A stretch of 64,000 nt of DNA from Cohnella ginsengisoli (GTDB taxonomy: Bacteria > Bacillota > Bacilli > Paenibacillales > Paenibacillaceae): assembly GCF_029525555.1 (NCBI RefSeq), contig NZ_JAPDHZ010000003.1:1736001-1800000 (forward strand), given 5' to 3'. Made by a program: the position numbers and the translations under genes. Below, piece after piece: positions 9,471 to 18,614 of this stretch (positions within the stretch are counted from its first letter, which is position 1; each line of letters begins with the position of its first letter). The notes beneath the pieces are model-generated. The model was given only the letters and a program-made list of their open reading frames with translations, did not search any database and had not been told where the DNA came from.

Positions 9471-11238
9471 TCATCCGGTCTTGACCGGCGCGGTGTCCGG
9501 ATAACGGAACGGCAGCAAGATCTCGAAGGTCGTGCCGCTCCCGAGCTGGCTGTAAACTTGTATCTTGCCTTGATGGTTGTCCACGATCTTGTAGCTGACC
9601 ATCAGTCCGAGTCCCGTCCCTTTGTCCTTGGTCGTGTAGAACGGCTGCCCCATCTTGGCGAGCTGGCTGTCCTCGATGCCGGGCCCTTCGTCCATGATGC
9701 GGATGCGCACCGAATTGTCGATTCGCTTCATATGGACGTGGATCGCGCCGCCGTCCGTCATCGCTTCGATCGCGTTTTTGATGACGTTGATGAACACTTG
9801 CTTGATCTGGCTCTCGACGCCGTAGATCCAGAGCGGATCCGGACCGAAGTCTCTCTCGATCTGAATGCTGTGCAGGATCGCCTGCGTCTCGAGCAGCGTG
9901 ACGGTCTCGCGCATGACGTGCCGGATATCGTGGTAAGACAGCTCATACACCTGAGGCTTGGACAGCATGAGCATCTCGCTGACGATATTTTCGATGCGGG
10001 TGAGCTCCGACTTCATGATGTCGTAGTACGTGCCGTTGTTTTTTCTTCCCGAAGAAAGCAGTTGAAGAAATCCCTTCAGCGACGTCAGCGGATTGCGAAT
10101 CTCGTGCGCGATGCCGGCCGCCAGTTGACCCGCTACGTACAGCTTTTCCGAGTTGATCAGCAGCTCTTCGTTTTTTTTGCGTTCGGAGATGTCGCGGATG
10201 ATGATCTGCAGGGCGGGCTCGTTCTCGATCGAGGTCATCAACTCGACGATCTCCGTATTGAGCGTCCGCCCCTTGAGCGTGACCCACTCCTGCTCGAGCG
10301 GGCCGCTGTTGCCTGTCAGGGCGAGATTGTGCATGCGTTCCCGCACCCTGTCGTGGTCCTGGGGCAGCAGATACGCGAAGATGGAAGAACCCAGCAGCTC
10401 GTCCGGCTCGGTCGCGTCGAACATTCGAAGTCCCGCTTCGTTCACGAACACCCATTTATCCTTTTTGAAAATGGCGATCGTGTCCAGCGAGTTTTCGACG
10501 AGCAGCTTGTACCGTTCATCCATATGATTCATGCGCTTGTCGATATACCAGGTAAACAGCGTCGAAGTCAAAATAAGCAGCATGCCGATGCCGATAATGA
10601 TCGACAGCCGGTAAATATCCTCCTGCAGCCGGTCGGCGGACGCGTACGCGGCGCTGTCCCGATATTGCAGCAGCATCGCTTGCTTCGAGATCTGGCTCTC
10701 GACGAATACGGCCATCCCCAGCGTCAGGCTCGCCAGCCATTTATTCCGCTCCCCGGGCCATTCCGAGAGGCGAAGCGCCGCATAGATCCCGCTGAACAGT
10801 AAGAGGACGCCGAGCACGATGTAGACCGTCGCCGTGCGGATCTCCGATACGGCCTCCCCCAATTCGCCGAAGTAGCTCATGAAGGCGACGCCGAAGGCCA
10901 GGATGAAGCTGCCGGCGGCCAATCGGTATCGGATCGTATTTTGAAAAGCGAGCATGACAAAAGCCATCGAACTGAAAAAAGATCGTGAACAGCAGCGAAA
11001 CGACGGCCGCCCATGTGAAAACGATCGTCTGGTCCCATGCCAGCGTAGTCAGAAATTGCTTGACCCACATCCCGATGCCGAATACAAAGGCTCCGCCCGA
11101 CAGCCAAAATACGCGGAAGTGATTGTCTTTGCGCTGGAGATTGCCTGTGAAGTTGAACATGGTGTAGGATGCGATTATGCTGATAATCAGCGCCAACAGC
11201 AGAAGACCGATCTTCCAGGACGTCTCGGAATCGTACAT
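9471..11238 (-). CDS. sporulation-type sensor histidine kinase with degenerate MHYT membrane domain (apparent frameshift)
   Basis: Repaired length is about 588 residues. Order: seven or so N-terminal membrane segments resembling an MHYT sensor, a PAS domain (YKLLVENSLDTIAIF...), HisKA with the phosphorylated His in AAGIAHEIRNPLTSLKG, and HATPase with N box (VIKNAIEAM), G1 (DEGPGIED) and G2 (KGTGLGL). This is the KinA/KinE type that feeds the Spo0 phosphorelay; no response regulator is adjacent. In the three MHYT-like repeats the metal-binding His is absent (MWVKQF, FMSYFG, VFVESQ). Frame breaks at A6 10975-10980; with five the reading is TIFFSSMAFVMLAF. Confidence 0.85.
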
Positions 11239-11358
11239 CGTGTTGATCCCCCGCAGTCGAAGATGTGATGGAGATGTGAATGCTTTGTGATAGACTTCGA
11301 CAAGTTTTAAGAAAATCCTACTTTTTCCAACTTAAAAAAAATGGAGGTTTTGCATGAA

Positions 11359-11854
11359 ATGTTAAGAAAAATGGCAGGAGAGTTCAAGACGTTCGCGATG
11401 CGCGGCAATGTCATCGACCTGGCGGTCGGCGTCATCATCGGCGGCGCGTTCGGACAGATCGTCACCTCGCTCGTCAACGATATCGTCATGCCGCCGATCG
11501 GGCGGCTGCTGGGGGGCGTGGATTTTAAGGATTTGTTCTGGAAAATCGGCGATTACAAGGAATCTCCTAAAGTGCCTATTAACGAGCATTCGCTTGAAGA
11601 AGTCCGCGCAGCCGGCGCGCCGGTCATCGCTTACGGGCAATTCATTAATATCCTCATCAACTTCCTCATCATCGCCTTCTGCGTATTCATGCTGGTGAAG
11701 GTCATCAACAAGCTGACCGAGGGCCGCAAAAAAGGACGAGCCGCTCGCCGAACCGTCGTCGAAGGAATGCCCGTACTGCCTGTCCGTCGTGCCGATCAAG
11801 GCGGTGCGCTGCGCGCACTGCACGTCGGAGCTTGAGGCAACGGCAAGCGCATGA
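11359..11854 (+). CDS. mscL: large-conductance mechanosensitive channel MscL with C-terminal zinc ribbon (apparent frameshift)
   Basis: Homopentameric tension-gated channel that releases solutes on hypo-osmotic shock. The N-terminal helix and TM1 (FKTFAMRGNVIDLAVGVIIG) and TM2 (FINILINFLIIAFCVFMLVK) are typical. The repaired C-terminus carries CPYCLSVVPIKAVRCAHCTS, a two-CxxC zinc ribbon, in place of the usual short tail. I start at ATG 11359, with GGAGG 11 bases upstream; 11341 is also in frame. A6 at 11728-11733 breaks the frame, and five As restore RKKDEPLAEPSSKECPYC. The stop overlaps the next start by ATGA. Confidence 0.88.
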
Positions 11855-12480
11855 GCGGCGAGGAACAAGCGAGCGACGGCGAGAAACAAGCGAGCGACGG
11901 CGAGGAGACTGGAAGCAAGGAACAAGTGAGCTGCGACGAGGAGATGGGAAGCAAGGAGGAAGTGAGCGGCGGCGGGGAGATGGGTAACAGCGCAAAGCAT
12001 AAGCCGGAGGAGCGGTTCGATATTTACGATGAACTGGACCGGCCGATCGGCACGGCAACGCGTTCGGAGGCGCATGCCCGCGGGCTGTGGCATCATACGT
12101 TCCACTGCTGGCTCGCGCGCCGCGGCGAGGACGGCCGGGCTCGCATTCTGTTCCAGCGCCGCAGCCGGGACAAGGACACCAATCCCGACCGCTTCGACAT
12201 CACGGCGGCCGGGCATCTGTCCGCCGGCGAGACGGTGCGGGACGCGGTCCGCGAGCTGCAGGAGGAGCTGGGGCTTCGCGTCTCGCTCGAGGATTTGGCG
12301 CCGCTCGGCACGTTTCGCGAGCAGGACGAAGGTTTCGCCCAGGGCGTAAGGTACATCGACCGCGAGGTTAGCGAGGTGTACGGCTACGTGACGGACCGTG
12401 GGCCGGAAACCTTCCGGCTGCAGCGTGAAGAGCTGGCCGGCCTCGGCCTCTTGTTGATGGAAGGCAGTAGTTCTAGTTAG
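11851..12480 (+). CDS. NUDIX hydrolase with repetitive acidic N-terminal extension
   Basis: 209 residues. Residues 1-45 are a low-complexity Glu/Ser/Gly tract made of near-duplicate units (EEQASDGEKQASDGEETG). From about residue 55 the IDI-like NUDIX fold begins (ERFDIYDELDRPIGTATR). The NUDIX box runs from GHLSAGETVRDAVRELQEELG, with the metal-binding REL-EEL residues present. Such proteins hydrolyse nucleoside or isoprenoid diphosphates; the substrate is unknown. It overlaps mscL by ATGA. An internal ATG at MGNSAK would remove the repeat tract, so the true start is uncertain. The 3' end runs into the first unit of a 51-bp array. Confidence 0.75.
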   Translation: MSGEEQASDGEKQASDGEETGSKEQVSCDEEMGSKEEVSGGGEMGNSAKHKPEERFDIYDELDRPIGTATRSEAHARGLWHHTFHCWLARRGEDGRARILFQRRSRDKDTNPDRFDITAAGHLSAGETVRDAVRELQEELGLRVSLEDLAPLGTFREQDEGFAQGVRYIDREVSEVYGYVTDRGPETFRLQREELAGLGLLLMEGSSSS

Positions 12481-12799
12481 GACTACTTCAGGTCATCGGG
12501 CAGCGTGGTGCGGTCAGGAAGTTCCAGATGGGACTATTTCAATCCATCAGGTGGCGATGCCGCTCAGATAGTCCCAGCGAAGACTACTTCAAGCCTTCCT
12601 CGGCAATGCCGGCTCGGAAAGTCCCGACGAAGACTATTTCAAACGATTGGGCGGCAATGCCGACTCAAGAAGTCCCAACTGGGACTTCTTCAAGCCCTCA
12701 GGCGACAATGCCGACTCAGGTAGTCCCCATTAGGACTACTTCAATCCATAGAACGGCAAGGCACGTTCAGGTAGTTTCAGTTGGGACTTCTTTCCCTAA
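12469..12799. repeat. 51-bp tandem repeat array, seven units, each with an internal hairpin
   Basis: Units start at 12469, 12520, 12570, 12620, 12671, 12722 and 12773 (periods 51, 50, 50, 51, 51, 51). Each opens with AGTCCCAnnnnGGACTnnTTCAA, an inverted repeat, and most contain GGCAATGCCGACTCAG, a second short palindrome. The last unit is truncated. The array begins inside the last codons of the NUDIX gene and ends just before a terminator. No start or ribosome site supports a gene here. Confidence 0.85.
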
Positions 12800-12811
12800 T
12801 CGAGCACAAAC

Positions 12812-12854
12812 AAAGCGCAGCCCCGGAACCGACTCGTTCCGGGGCTGCGCTTTT
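12812..12854. terminator. bidirectional terminator between NUDIX/repeat region and tyrosinase-like gene
   Basis: A stem of about 17 bp (AAGCGCAGCCCCGGAAC and its complement) is flanked by A- and T-runs on both sides. Confidence 0.85.
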
Positions 12855-12856
12855 CA

Positions 12857-13687
12857 TCACGCTAACGACCGCTTAATTTCCTGCCAGTTCAGCTTGCCGG
12901 AGCTCAGCTTGCCTTCCCACCATTTCCCGTCGGGCAAGCTGTAATACAGCACCTCGCTCCGGCCGTCCCCGTCCGTATCCCATACCCGCAGGAAACGCGC
13001 GTCTGGCTTCGCGCCGAGCACGCCGTTTTCCCCGACAAGCCGCCAGTTCAGAGGGAGGAACTTTCCTCGCGCCGAGTTCCCTTCCGGAACACCGCCTAGC
13101 CACCAGCGCCCACTCTCCGGCACGTACCGGAGCATTTCCTCCGTCTCGGCCGAGTCGCCCCGTTCGCCCGCACCCGCCGCGAAGCGACCTCCCCATTCCA
13201 GCATGCCTTGATTGACGCGGCCCGCCGCTTCCCAGTTGCGGTACCATCCGTCGATCATGCCGTGGATGTTGTAGAACACCGTGTTGCGCGGGGCGACGTC
13301 GAAGTCGTTGAGATCAGGCTCGTTGAATACGGCCGCCGCCGTCTCGTGAATACACCCGTGAAGGCCGGAGCCCTCGATGAACAGTCCCAGCTCGTCGGCC
13401 GTCCGAAACGTCTGCGGCTGCATAAGAATCCTTGCCTCCGCGGACCGATCGTAGCACGGCGCCTGCCGGATCTCTTCGGGCACGCGCTGCCAGGGCGCGA
13501 CCAAGGACGAATCGTAACTTTGCCGGCCGTACCAATCCAGCGCCCTGCGGATGAATCCGCGGTGAAACTGAAGGAACTGCGAGCCGTATCCCGGACGCAG
13601 CTGCGACGGATCGTCTACGTGATGCGCATGGTGCCAATTCTTATGTTCTTCCAGCAGATCCTCCGGAAAGTTCGCTATCGTCGGCAT
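12857..13687 (-). CDS. tyrosinase-like type 3 copper protein
   Basis: 276 residues. The first 180 or so resemble the tyrosinase/hemocyanin central domain. An N-terminal His cluster HKNWHHAHH (15-23) and FLQFHRGFIRR (His 42) form a CuA-like half. HGCIHE gives the HxxxH of CuB, and FYNIHGMIDGWYRNWE is the third-His motif with its conserved Asp/Trp. The spacing of the CuA histidines is not classical, so activity on phenols is uncertain. The C-terminal 90 residues contain DTDGDGRSEVLYYSLPDGKW, an FG-GAP or EF-like repeat. No signal peptide or caddie protein is seen. Confidence 0.65.
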   Translation of the reverse strand: MPTIANFPEDLLEEHKNWHHAHHVDDPSQLRPGYGSQFLQFHRGFIRRALDWYGRQSYDSSLVAPWQRVPEEIRQAPCYDRSAEARILMQPQTFRTADELGLFIEGSGLHGCIHETAAAVFNEPDLNDFDVAPRNTVFYNIHGMIDGWYRNWEAAGRVNQGMLEWGGRFAAGAGERGDSAETEEMLRYVPESGRWWLGGVPEGNSARGKFLPLNWRLVGENGVLGAKPDARFLRVWDTDGDGRSEVLYYSLPDGKWWEGKLSSGKLNWQEIKRSLA

Positions 13688-13806
13688 TACCGTCCAGCCT
13701 CCCCTATGCCTCCAGCCGAAACGGCTCAGGGCATTCGCCTGTTTGCAGTCATTGTATGCACGGGATTGGGCTTAAGGTGAATCCGGTGAACGGGACGATT
13801 CATGCC

Positions 13807-14890
13807 TCACTCGATAATCTCGATTTTCCGCAGGCGATAGATCTGGTAGAGATGCGTCACGATGACCTTCAGCACTGCATAGCCCGGCACGGCCAGGAAC
13901 ATGCCCAGCAAGCCGAACAAGCTCCCCACGATGAGCAGCACGATGATGATGGTGAGCGGATGGATGTCGAGCTTCTTGCCCATGATCTGCGGCGACAACA
14001 GCCGGTCCTCGATCTGCTGCGCGATCACGATGACGACGATCGTCCAGACGACCTTCCACGGCGAATCAATGAAGGCGACGATGACGCTCGGCACCGAGCC
14101 GATGAGCACGCCGACATACGGGATGACGTTGAGAAACGTGAAGACGATCGCGAGCAGCAGCGCGTATTTGAGTCCGATGATGAGGTAGCCGGTCAGCATC
14201 ATGATGCCGAGGCCGACGCTCACCAGAATCTTGCCTTGTATGTAGGCGCTGAGCGCCTTGTCCATTTCCATCATGATCGACTTGGCTTGATCGTCGTGCT
14301 TGTCGGGCACGATCTTTACGACATAGTCCGGTACCTTGTAGCCGGTCTTGAGCATATAGTACGCGATAAAAGGAACCGTAGAGAGCAGCAGCACGAACTG
14401 CGAGATCCAGCCCATGATCTTGTTGAAGGCATTGCCCGTGTTGGAAATGACGCCGTTCACCAGATCCGGGATGCGCGACGTCAGATCGAACTTCGGATCA
14501 TTCAGATACTTGGTCGCCCATTCGTACTCCTGCAGCTTGTTCACTTGATCCTGCGCGAGCTGGACGAGCTGCGGCACGCTGTCGATGAGACTGTCGATCT
14601 GATCGCGGATGATCGGGCCGACCAGCATGATGAAAAAGGTGAACAACGCAGCCAGCGCCAAGTACACGATCGCGATCGCCATCGGCTTGGTGAGGCCCCT
14701 TTTTTCCAATACAACGACGACCGGCCGCAGCAAATAGTACATGATCGCGGACAGCAGCATCGGCAGCAGCAGCACCTCGAGCACCGTCACGAGCGGGTTA
14801 AAAATGAACCTGACCTTGGAAGCCAAAAAAGACGATCACCAGCACGACAATGATGCCGTAGCCGATCCTGAAGTACTTGCCTTGAGGCAT
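13807..14890 (-). CDS. AI-2E family transporter (apparent frameshift)
   Basis: About 361 residues after repair. Start ATG 14890 gives MPQGKYFRIGYGIIVVLVIVF, the first membrane helix. A6 at 14825-14830 then breaks the frame, and five bases give VFLASKVRFIFNPL. Eight hydrophobic segments surround a large middle domain, with the family motif NVIPYVGVLIGSVPSVIVAF and LSPQIMGKKLDIHP near the C-terminus. The family includes autoinducer-2 exporters and Na/H antiporter-like permeases; the substrate is not predictable. It marks chromosomal DNA at the left edge of the tailocin island. Confidence 0.8.
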
Positions 14891-14957
14891 GCAGCCCACC
14901 GACCTTCGGAAAGTTATAATAAGATATAACCTTCGTCGGCCGGCGGGAAACTCCTTC

Positions 14958-15755
14958 TTACTCGGTCGGCATGCCCGCAGCTTTACGAACCTCGTTGGCC
15001 AGGCGGTTGAACTCCGCCTTATCCGTCTTCGTCGTCGCCGCGAACCATGCTGCGGACAGGAACTTGATGATCTTCTCCGCGTCCTCCGGCTTCATCGTGA
15101 TCTCCTCCTCGTCGTGCTCGGGACTCGTGTTCGGATTCGTGTCCGGATTTGTGCCCGGATTCTTGCTCGGATTCGTGTCCCACCAGCCTTCGTTGCCGTA
15201 GGACTCGTTCAAGTCCAGCGGGATGCCGGATACCGTCGTGTCGATCTTGTATTGGAAAATGTTCGCTTTATCGCTGCGTTTGCCCCGGCTCCACGCGTAC
15301 GTCTGCCAGAAATGCGCGCAAGCGCCGCGCTTCGCCATCTCCTCGACGACCGCATAAGAGCCGTAGACGCCCGTCTCGTAGCCCGCTATCTGCTTGGCCG
15401 CCGCCTTCAGGTACGCCTCGATGGCGTCGAAATCCTTCGACTGCGCATCGTAGTCCACCGCGAAGTAGATCACGGTGCCCTTCGGCTGCCCGACGGCAAG
15501 CGCCTCCGCGTTGGCGGCAAGCCCGTCGTCGCGCCCCGCGTCCGCCCCGCTCGCCGCGCGATTCGCCGTCGTCTCGTACACCGAGACGATCCGCATGCCC
15601 GCCGCCGTGATCAGCTTCGCCTCGTCCGCGGTCATCCGCTTCCAGCCGTACGACGGCGGCACCAGGTAACGCGCTGCGAAGGCGTAGCCTGCGGACGCGA
15701 ACGACTTGGCCTGGGCGGCCGTGACGGGCGTGGCTTTGTCGATGCCTTTGGCCAT
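14958..15755 (-). CDS. tailocin lysin: DUF1906 glycoside-hydrolase-like peptidoglycan enzyme
   Basis: 265 residues. An N-terminal DUF1906/Rv2525c-like TIM-barrel domain (MAKGIDKATPVTAAQAKSF, VIYFAVDYDAQSKDFDAIEAYLKA, TGVYGSYAVVEEM, then FWQTYAW) is followed by a Pro/Asn/Thr linker and a short helical C-terminal domain. This architecture is common for endolysins at the end of PBSX-type tail operons. There is no signal peptide, so it depends on the upstream holin to reach the wall. AAAGGAGCC ribosome site. It is the last gene of the tail transcription unit. Confidence 0.75.
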   Translation of the reverse strand: MAKGIDKATPVTAAQAKSFASAGYAFAARYLVPPSYGWKRMTADEAKLITAAGMRIVSVYETTANRAASGADAGRDDGLAANAEALAVGQPKGTVIYFAVDYDAQSKDFDAIEAYLKAAAKQIAGYETGVYGSYAVVEEMAKRGACAHFWQTYAWSRGKRSDKANIFQYKIDTTVSGIPLDLNESYGNEGWWDTNPSKNPGTNPDTNPNTSPEHDEEEITMKPEDAEKIIKFLSAAWFAATTKTDKAEFNRLANEVRKAAGMPTE

Positions 15756-15780
15756 GGGGGTGGCTCCTTTCTTGGGAGTG

Positions 15781-16203
15781 TTAAAAGACTGTGAGGAAGA
15801 AATGATGAGGTCGTGGTTGTTGTATTTTATTCGGGGACAAGCGTTGGTGGCACGGCACTTGTCCTAATGCGAGAAACGGCTTCAAACATGTTCTACTACG
15901 ATGCGATTCCACTTCGCGGAGTGTCATCGATGCACCTCCGACATTTGTGCTGCCGAGCGCGTAAGCATTCGGAAGAGTAAACATATGCGTAGACGACGCC
16001 TGTAAACTGAGGGAGATCGCTCCTGCCTCATCCACCGCTATTGTGAAGGGAATATTCTTGGGGGATCGGGCTACCGGCTTTGTAAGCGTGATTCTGCCGA
16101 TATAGAGCTGTCTACCGCCACCTCCTCTTTCTTCTAAAAAAGTCTTTCTCAAAATAGTGCTTGTCCGAAGCCGTGGGGTCCGCTCCTTAAACTTTTCTGG
16201 CAA
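15781..16203 (-). CDS. uncharacterised protein between lysin and holin
   Basis: 140 residues from TTG 16203; no family recognised. The middle (LYIGRITLTKPVARSPKNIP to VGGASMTLREVE) reads like a real beta-rich protein, while the last 30 residues look poor, so the frame may be damaged. An AGGAGG lies inside the gene (about 16125) without a good start codon behind it. Lower GC than the chromosome, like the fibre tip next door. It could be a minor fibre or adhesion remnant. Weak call. Confidence 0.35.
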   Translation of the reverse strand: MPEKFKERTPRLRTSTILRKTFLEERGGGGRQLYIGRITLTKPVARSPKNIPFTIAVDEAGAISLSLQASSTHMFTLPNAYALGSTNVGGASMTLREVESHRSRTCLKPFLALGQVPCHQRLSPNKIQQPRPHHFFLTVF

Positions 16204-16249
16204 TCGTACTACAAGTAGTTACAACAAATGCTCAGAAGAGTTATATTCA

Positions 16250-16744
16250 TCATTTTCCGTTGGTACCATTTTCCCTTATAGGGTTGACCGTCGAATCCTC
16301 TCCCTTTTGATTAAACTGTTCCAGCCGCTTCGTAATGGTGACAGGCAGCGTGACGCCCAGTGCGCCGAAGTTCTCAACCAGGCTGAGACCCTCTCTCCCG
16401 ACATAGAAGTAGATTGCTGCGGTCCGAAACAGTGGCACACCCGGCTGTAACCAGTTGTCAAGTTGGGCCGCAAGCGCGACTACCGCCAGAACGACGATTT
16501 TCCGAATGCCTCCCCAGTAGAGTTTGTCCGAGTTCAAATTGTGATTTTTAACCGCACCAGTGACACCACTAACGTAATCCAAGACAATGAGCGTAAACAG
16601 CACTTCAAGCGCTTTGTCCCATCCGCCTAAAATAGAAGTGAGAAGCATGCCGATAGCCGCCCCCATTCCGCCCGCGAATGCCTCCTTGCCACCAGCTGCG
16701 GCCGCACACCAGGCGTTGGATAGTAGTTGTTTCAGTTGTTCCAT
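16250..16744 (-). CDS. phage-type holin (toxin secretion/phage lysis holin family)
   Basis: 164 residues. Hydrophobic segments include AAIGMLLTSILGGW, LEVLFTLIVLDYVSGVTGA and IRKIVVLAVVALAAQ. The LDYVSGVTGAVKNHNLNSDKLYWGGIRK block is the signature of the Holin_4 (Cph1/TcdE-type) family. It would form membrane pores that let the lysin reach the wall and release tail particles. ATG 16744 follows a G-rich ribosome site. Confidence 0.85.
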   Translation of the reverse strand: MEQLKQLLSNAWCAAAAGGKEAFAGGMGAAIGMLLTSILGGWDKALEVLFTLIVLDYVSGVTGAVKNHNLNSDKLYWGGIRKIVVLAVVALAAQLDNWLQPGVPLFRTAAIYFYVGREGLSLVENFGALGVTLPVTITKRLEQFNQKGEDSTVNPIRENGTNGK

Positions 16745-16877
16745 TTCGCCCCCCCCTCAAGAAAAAATTTTTATAATTCACAGCGGCTGAAATTTTGGGG
16801 GTAAATTGCATGTTGTTATTACATTCCCAGTCGCTGGCCGAAATAAATCTCTACATTTAAGATCTTTGATCCACTTC

Positions 16878-18594
16878 TTATTCAAACGCATACCAATAAT
16901 ACAAAATGTCCCATTGACTCACTGGTAGTGAAAAACCACCTGCGAAAACTGAAGCGGGACTTATAAGCAGCATGTAAGTTCCAGAGGCAAGGAATACTTG
17001 ATTGCCTGAATATACCGGCGCATCTGTTTGCAATGCGGTACAAAAATATCCATTCTGATCATAAATAATGACTGCCCGTGGCGTGAAATTGAGACCGGTT
17101 ACATCCAGCTTGGCCATATTCTGCAGGGTACCATCAATTCGGGTAAAAATTACAGATGTATGTGTAGAAGCTGTGCCTGCGGCATATCGTTTGCCCTGGA
17201 TCGCCGTTCCTGTTAACCCAAAAATAGTCTTACCACTCATGATGTTGGTTGGAATAAAGTTTGGATCCCATGCTGTTGACTTGCTCGTCGAGCCATCATA
17301 ATAACCCGCCAGGGGAGTCAGTAATATTCCACCGCCACCATCGCTCAAGACTGCACTTGCTCCCAGCTGAATTCCTGACCTGTTTGGCATCGATCCAGTT
17401 GCGATACCCGCCTCTGTACCAATAGTAAACCCGGACAGAACTTGGGCATTAGTAGCTGTTCCATACTCCCCCCCCCTTCACCCTGTAATATAAAAGCTGT
17501 GCCGTTATACCTAAGCGTATAGATACCATTCGCTACCATCTTCCCCCGAAGTCAATGCGGCACCTTTGGACGTCAGAATGCTCTTTGCGCCTAAGCCGTT
17601 GACATTAATCGTGGATGCGCCAGTATTGGCGACATTGATCTGAACCGCGAGCGCGACTCCGGCTGCGAGAGAAGACGGCTCGGGAGAAATCGTAACGGAA
17701 TATGCATTAGCGGAACCCGTGGCGACTGCGTACGGAATATGGGAGTTGCTAGAAATATGAGTCGTCAAATTGCTTTGAACGGCGTTTGCCTTAGCTGTCG
17801 CATCTAATGCCGCGGTCGCGATCGCTGCGTCGACGGTATCTTTTCTCGCCACGTCCGCCGCCGCGGACGGCGCCGCCACCTGCGCACGGCCGGCGCTGTC
17901 GCGCGCCATCATCGTCGACGCCGTCGGCGCGGATACGGCGCCATGAGCCATGCCCGCGTCCACGTGCGACTTCGTTGCCTCCAGCGTGATCGCCGGACCG
18001 GTCAGGGCGCTCGATTTGCCGGTAATCCCTTTGACCAAGGTAAAGAGACTGGACAATAGCCCCGTCAGCGTACCGGACATCGCAGGCGTCGCGCTGTCGG
18101 TTGCCGTGCGGTTCCCGATCACGGCGTCACTTGCCGCACCTGCGCCGCTCAGTTGCGCGAACGTCAACGCCGTCGTCCCTAACGTCAACGCCCCCGCATT
18201 ACTCAGCACAAAGCTTTTGCCCGCGTTGATCGTCCCTTCCCGTACGTACAATGACACCCCGGCGGCCAACTTCACGGACGCATCCGCGTCAGCCGCCCGC
18301 GCCCAGGCGCCGGAGGCTGCCACGTAGATCCCGTTCTGGCTGCCCGTCGTCTGGTCTTTGACCAGCACGCGATCGCCCGCGGCCAGCGAAACGCCATCCA
18401 CCGTCTGCAAGCCCGACAGCGTCGTGTTGCTCACCGTCGCCGCGCGAACACTCCCGTTAGCCCCCCTTCAGCGCCAAGGCCGCGTCAATCTTATCCCAGT
18501 TGTCGTTCAGCATCGTCTGGATATTGAACGTATCCGCGCCGTCCGTCGCCGGGTTCTTCTTCAGCAAGTTCAATATGCTCGTGAAAATAGCCAT
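16878..18594 (-). CDS. tailocin tail fibre / receptor-binding protein (three apparent frameshifts)
   Basis: Repaired length is about 570 residues. ATG 18594 gives MAIFTSILNLLKKNPATDGA, a conserved baseplate-attachment N-terminus (FNIQTMLNDNWDKIDAAL). A fibre repeat follows (VSNTTLSGLQTVDGVSLAAGD, SQNGIYVAASGAW), then a helical DSAGRAQVAAPSAAADVARK stretch. The C-terminal tip is Gly/Thr-rich and beta-rich (SGKTIFGLTGTAIQGKRYAAG). It would set the killing spectrum by binding a cell-surface glycan. Frame breaks at C6 18461-18466, C5 17543-17547 and C9 17468-17476. The last third is clearly more AT-rich than the rest of the operon, suggesting exchange of the receptor-binding tip. Confidence 0.8.
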
Positions 18595-18614
18595 GCGATA
18601 AGCCGCCCCCTTTC

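Noticed and set aside
12469..12799. CRISPR array
   Set aside because: Units are head-to-tail with no unique spacers, vary along their whole length, and no cas gene is near.
17345..17539. separate small gene between fibre halves
   Set aside because: It is the middle of the fibre reading frame, displaced by two homopolymer indels.
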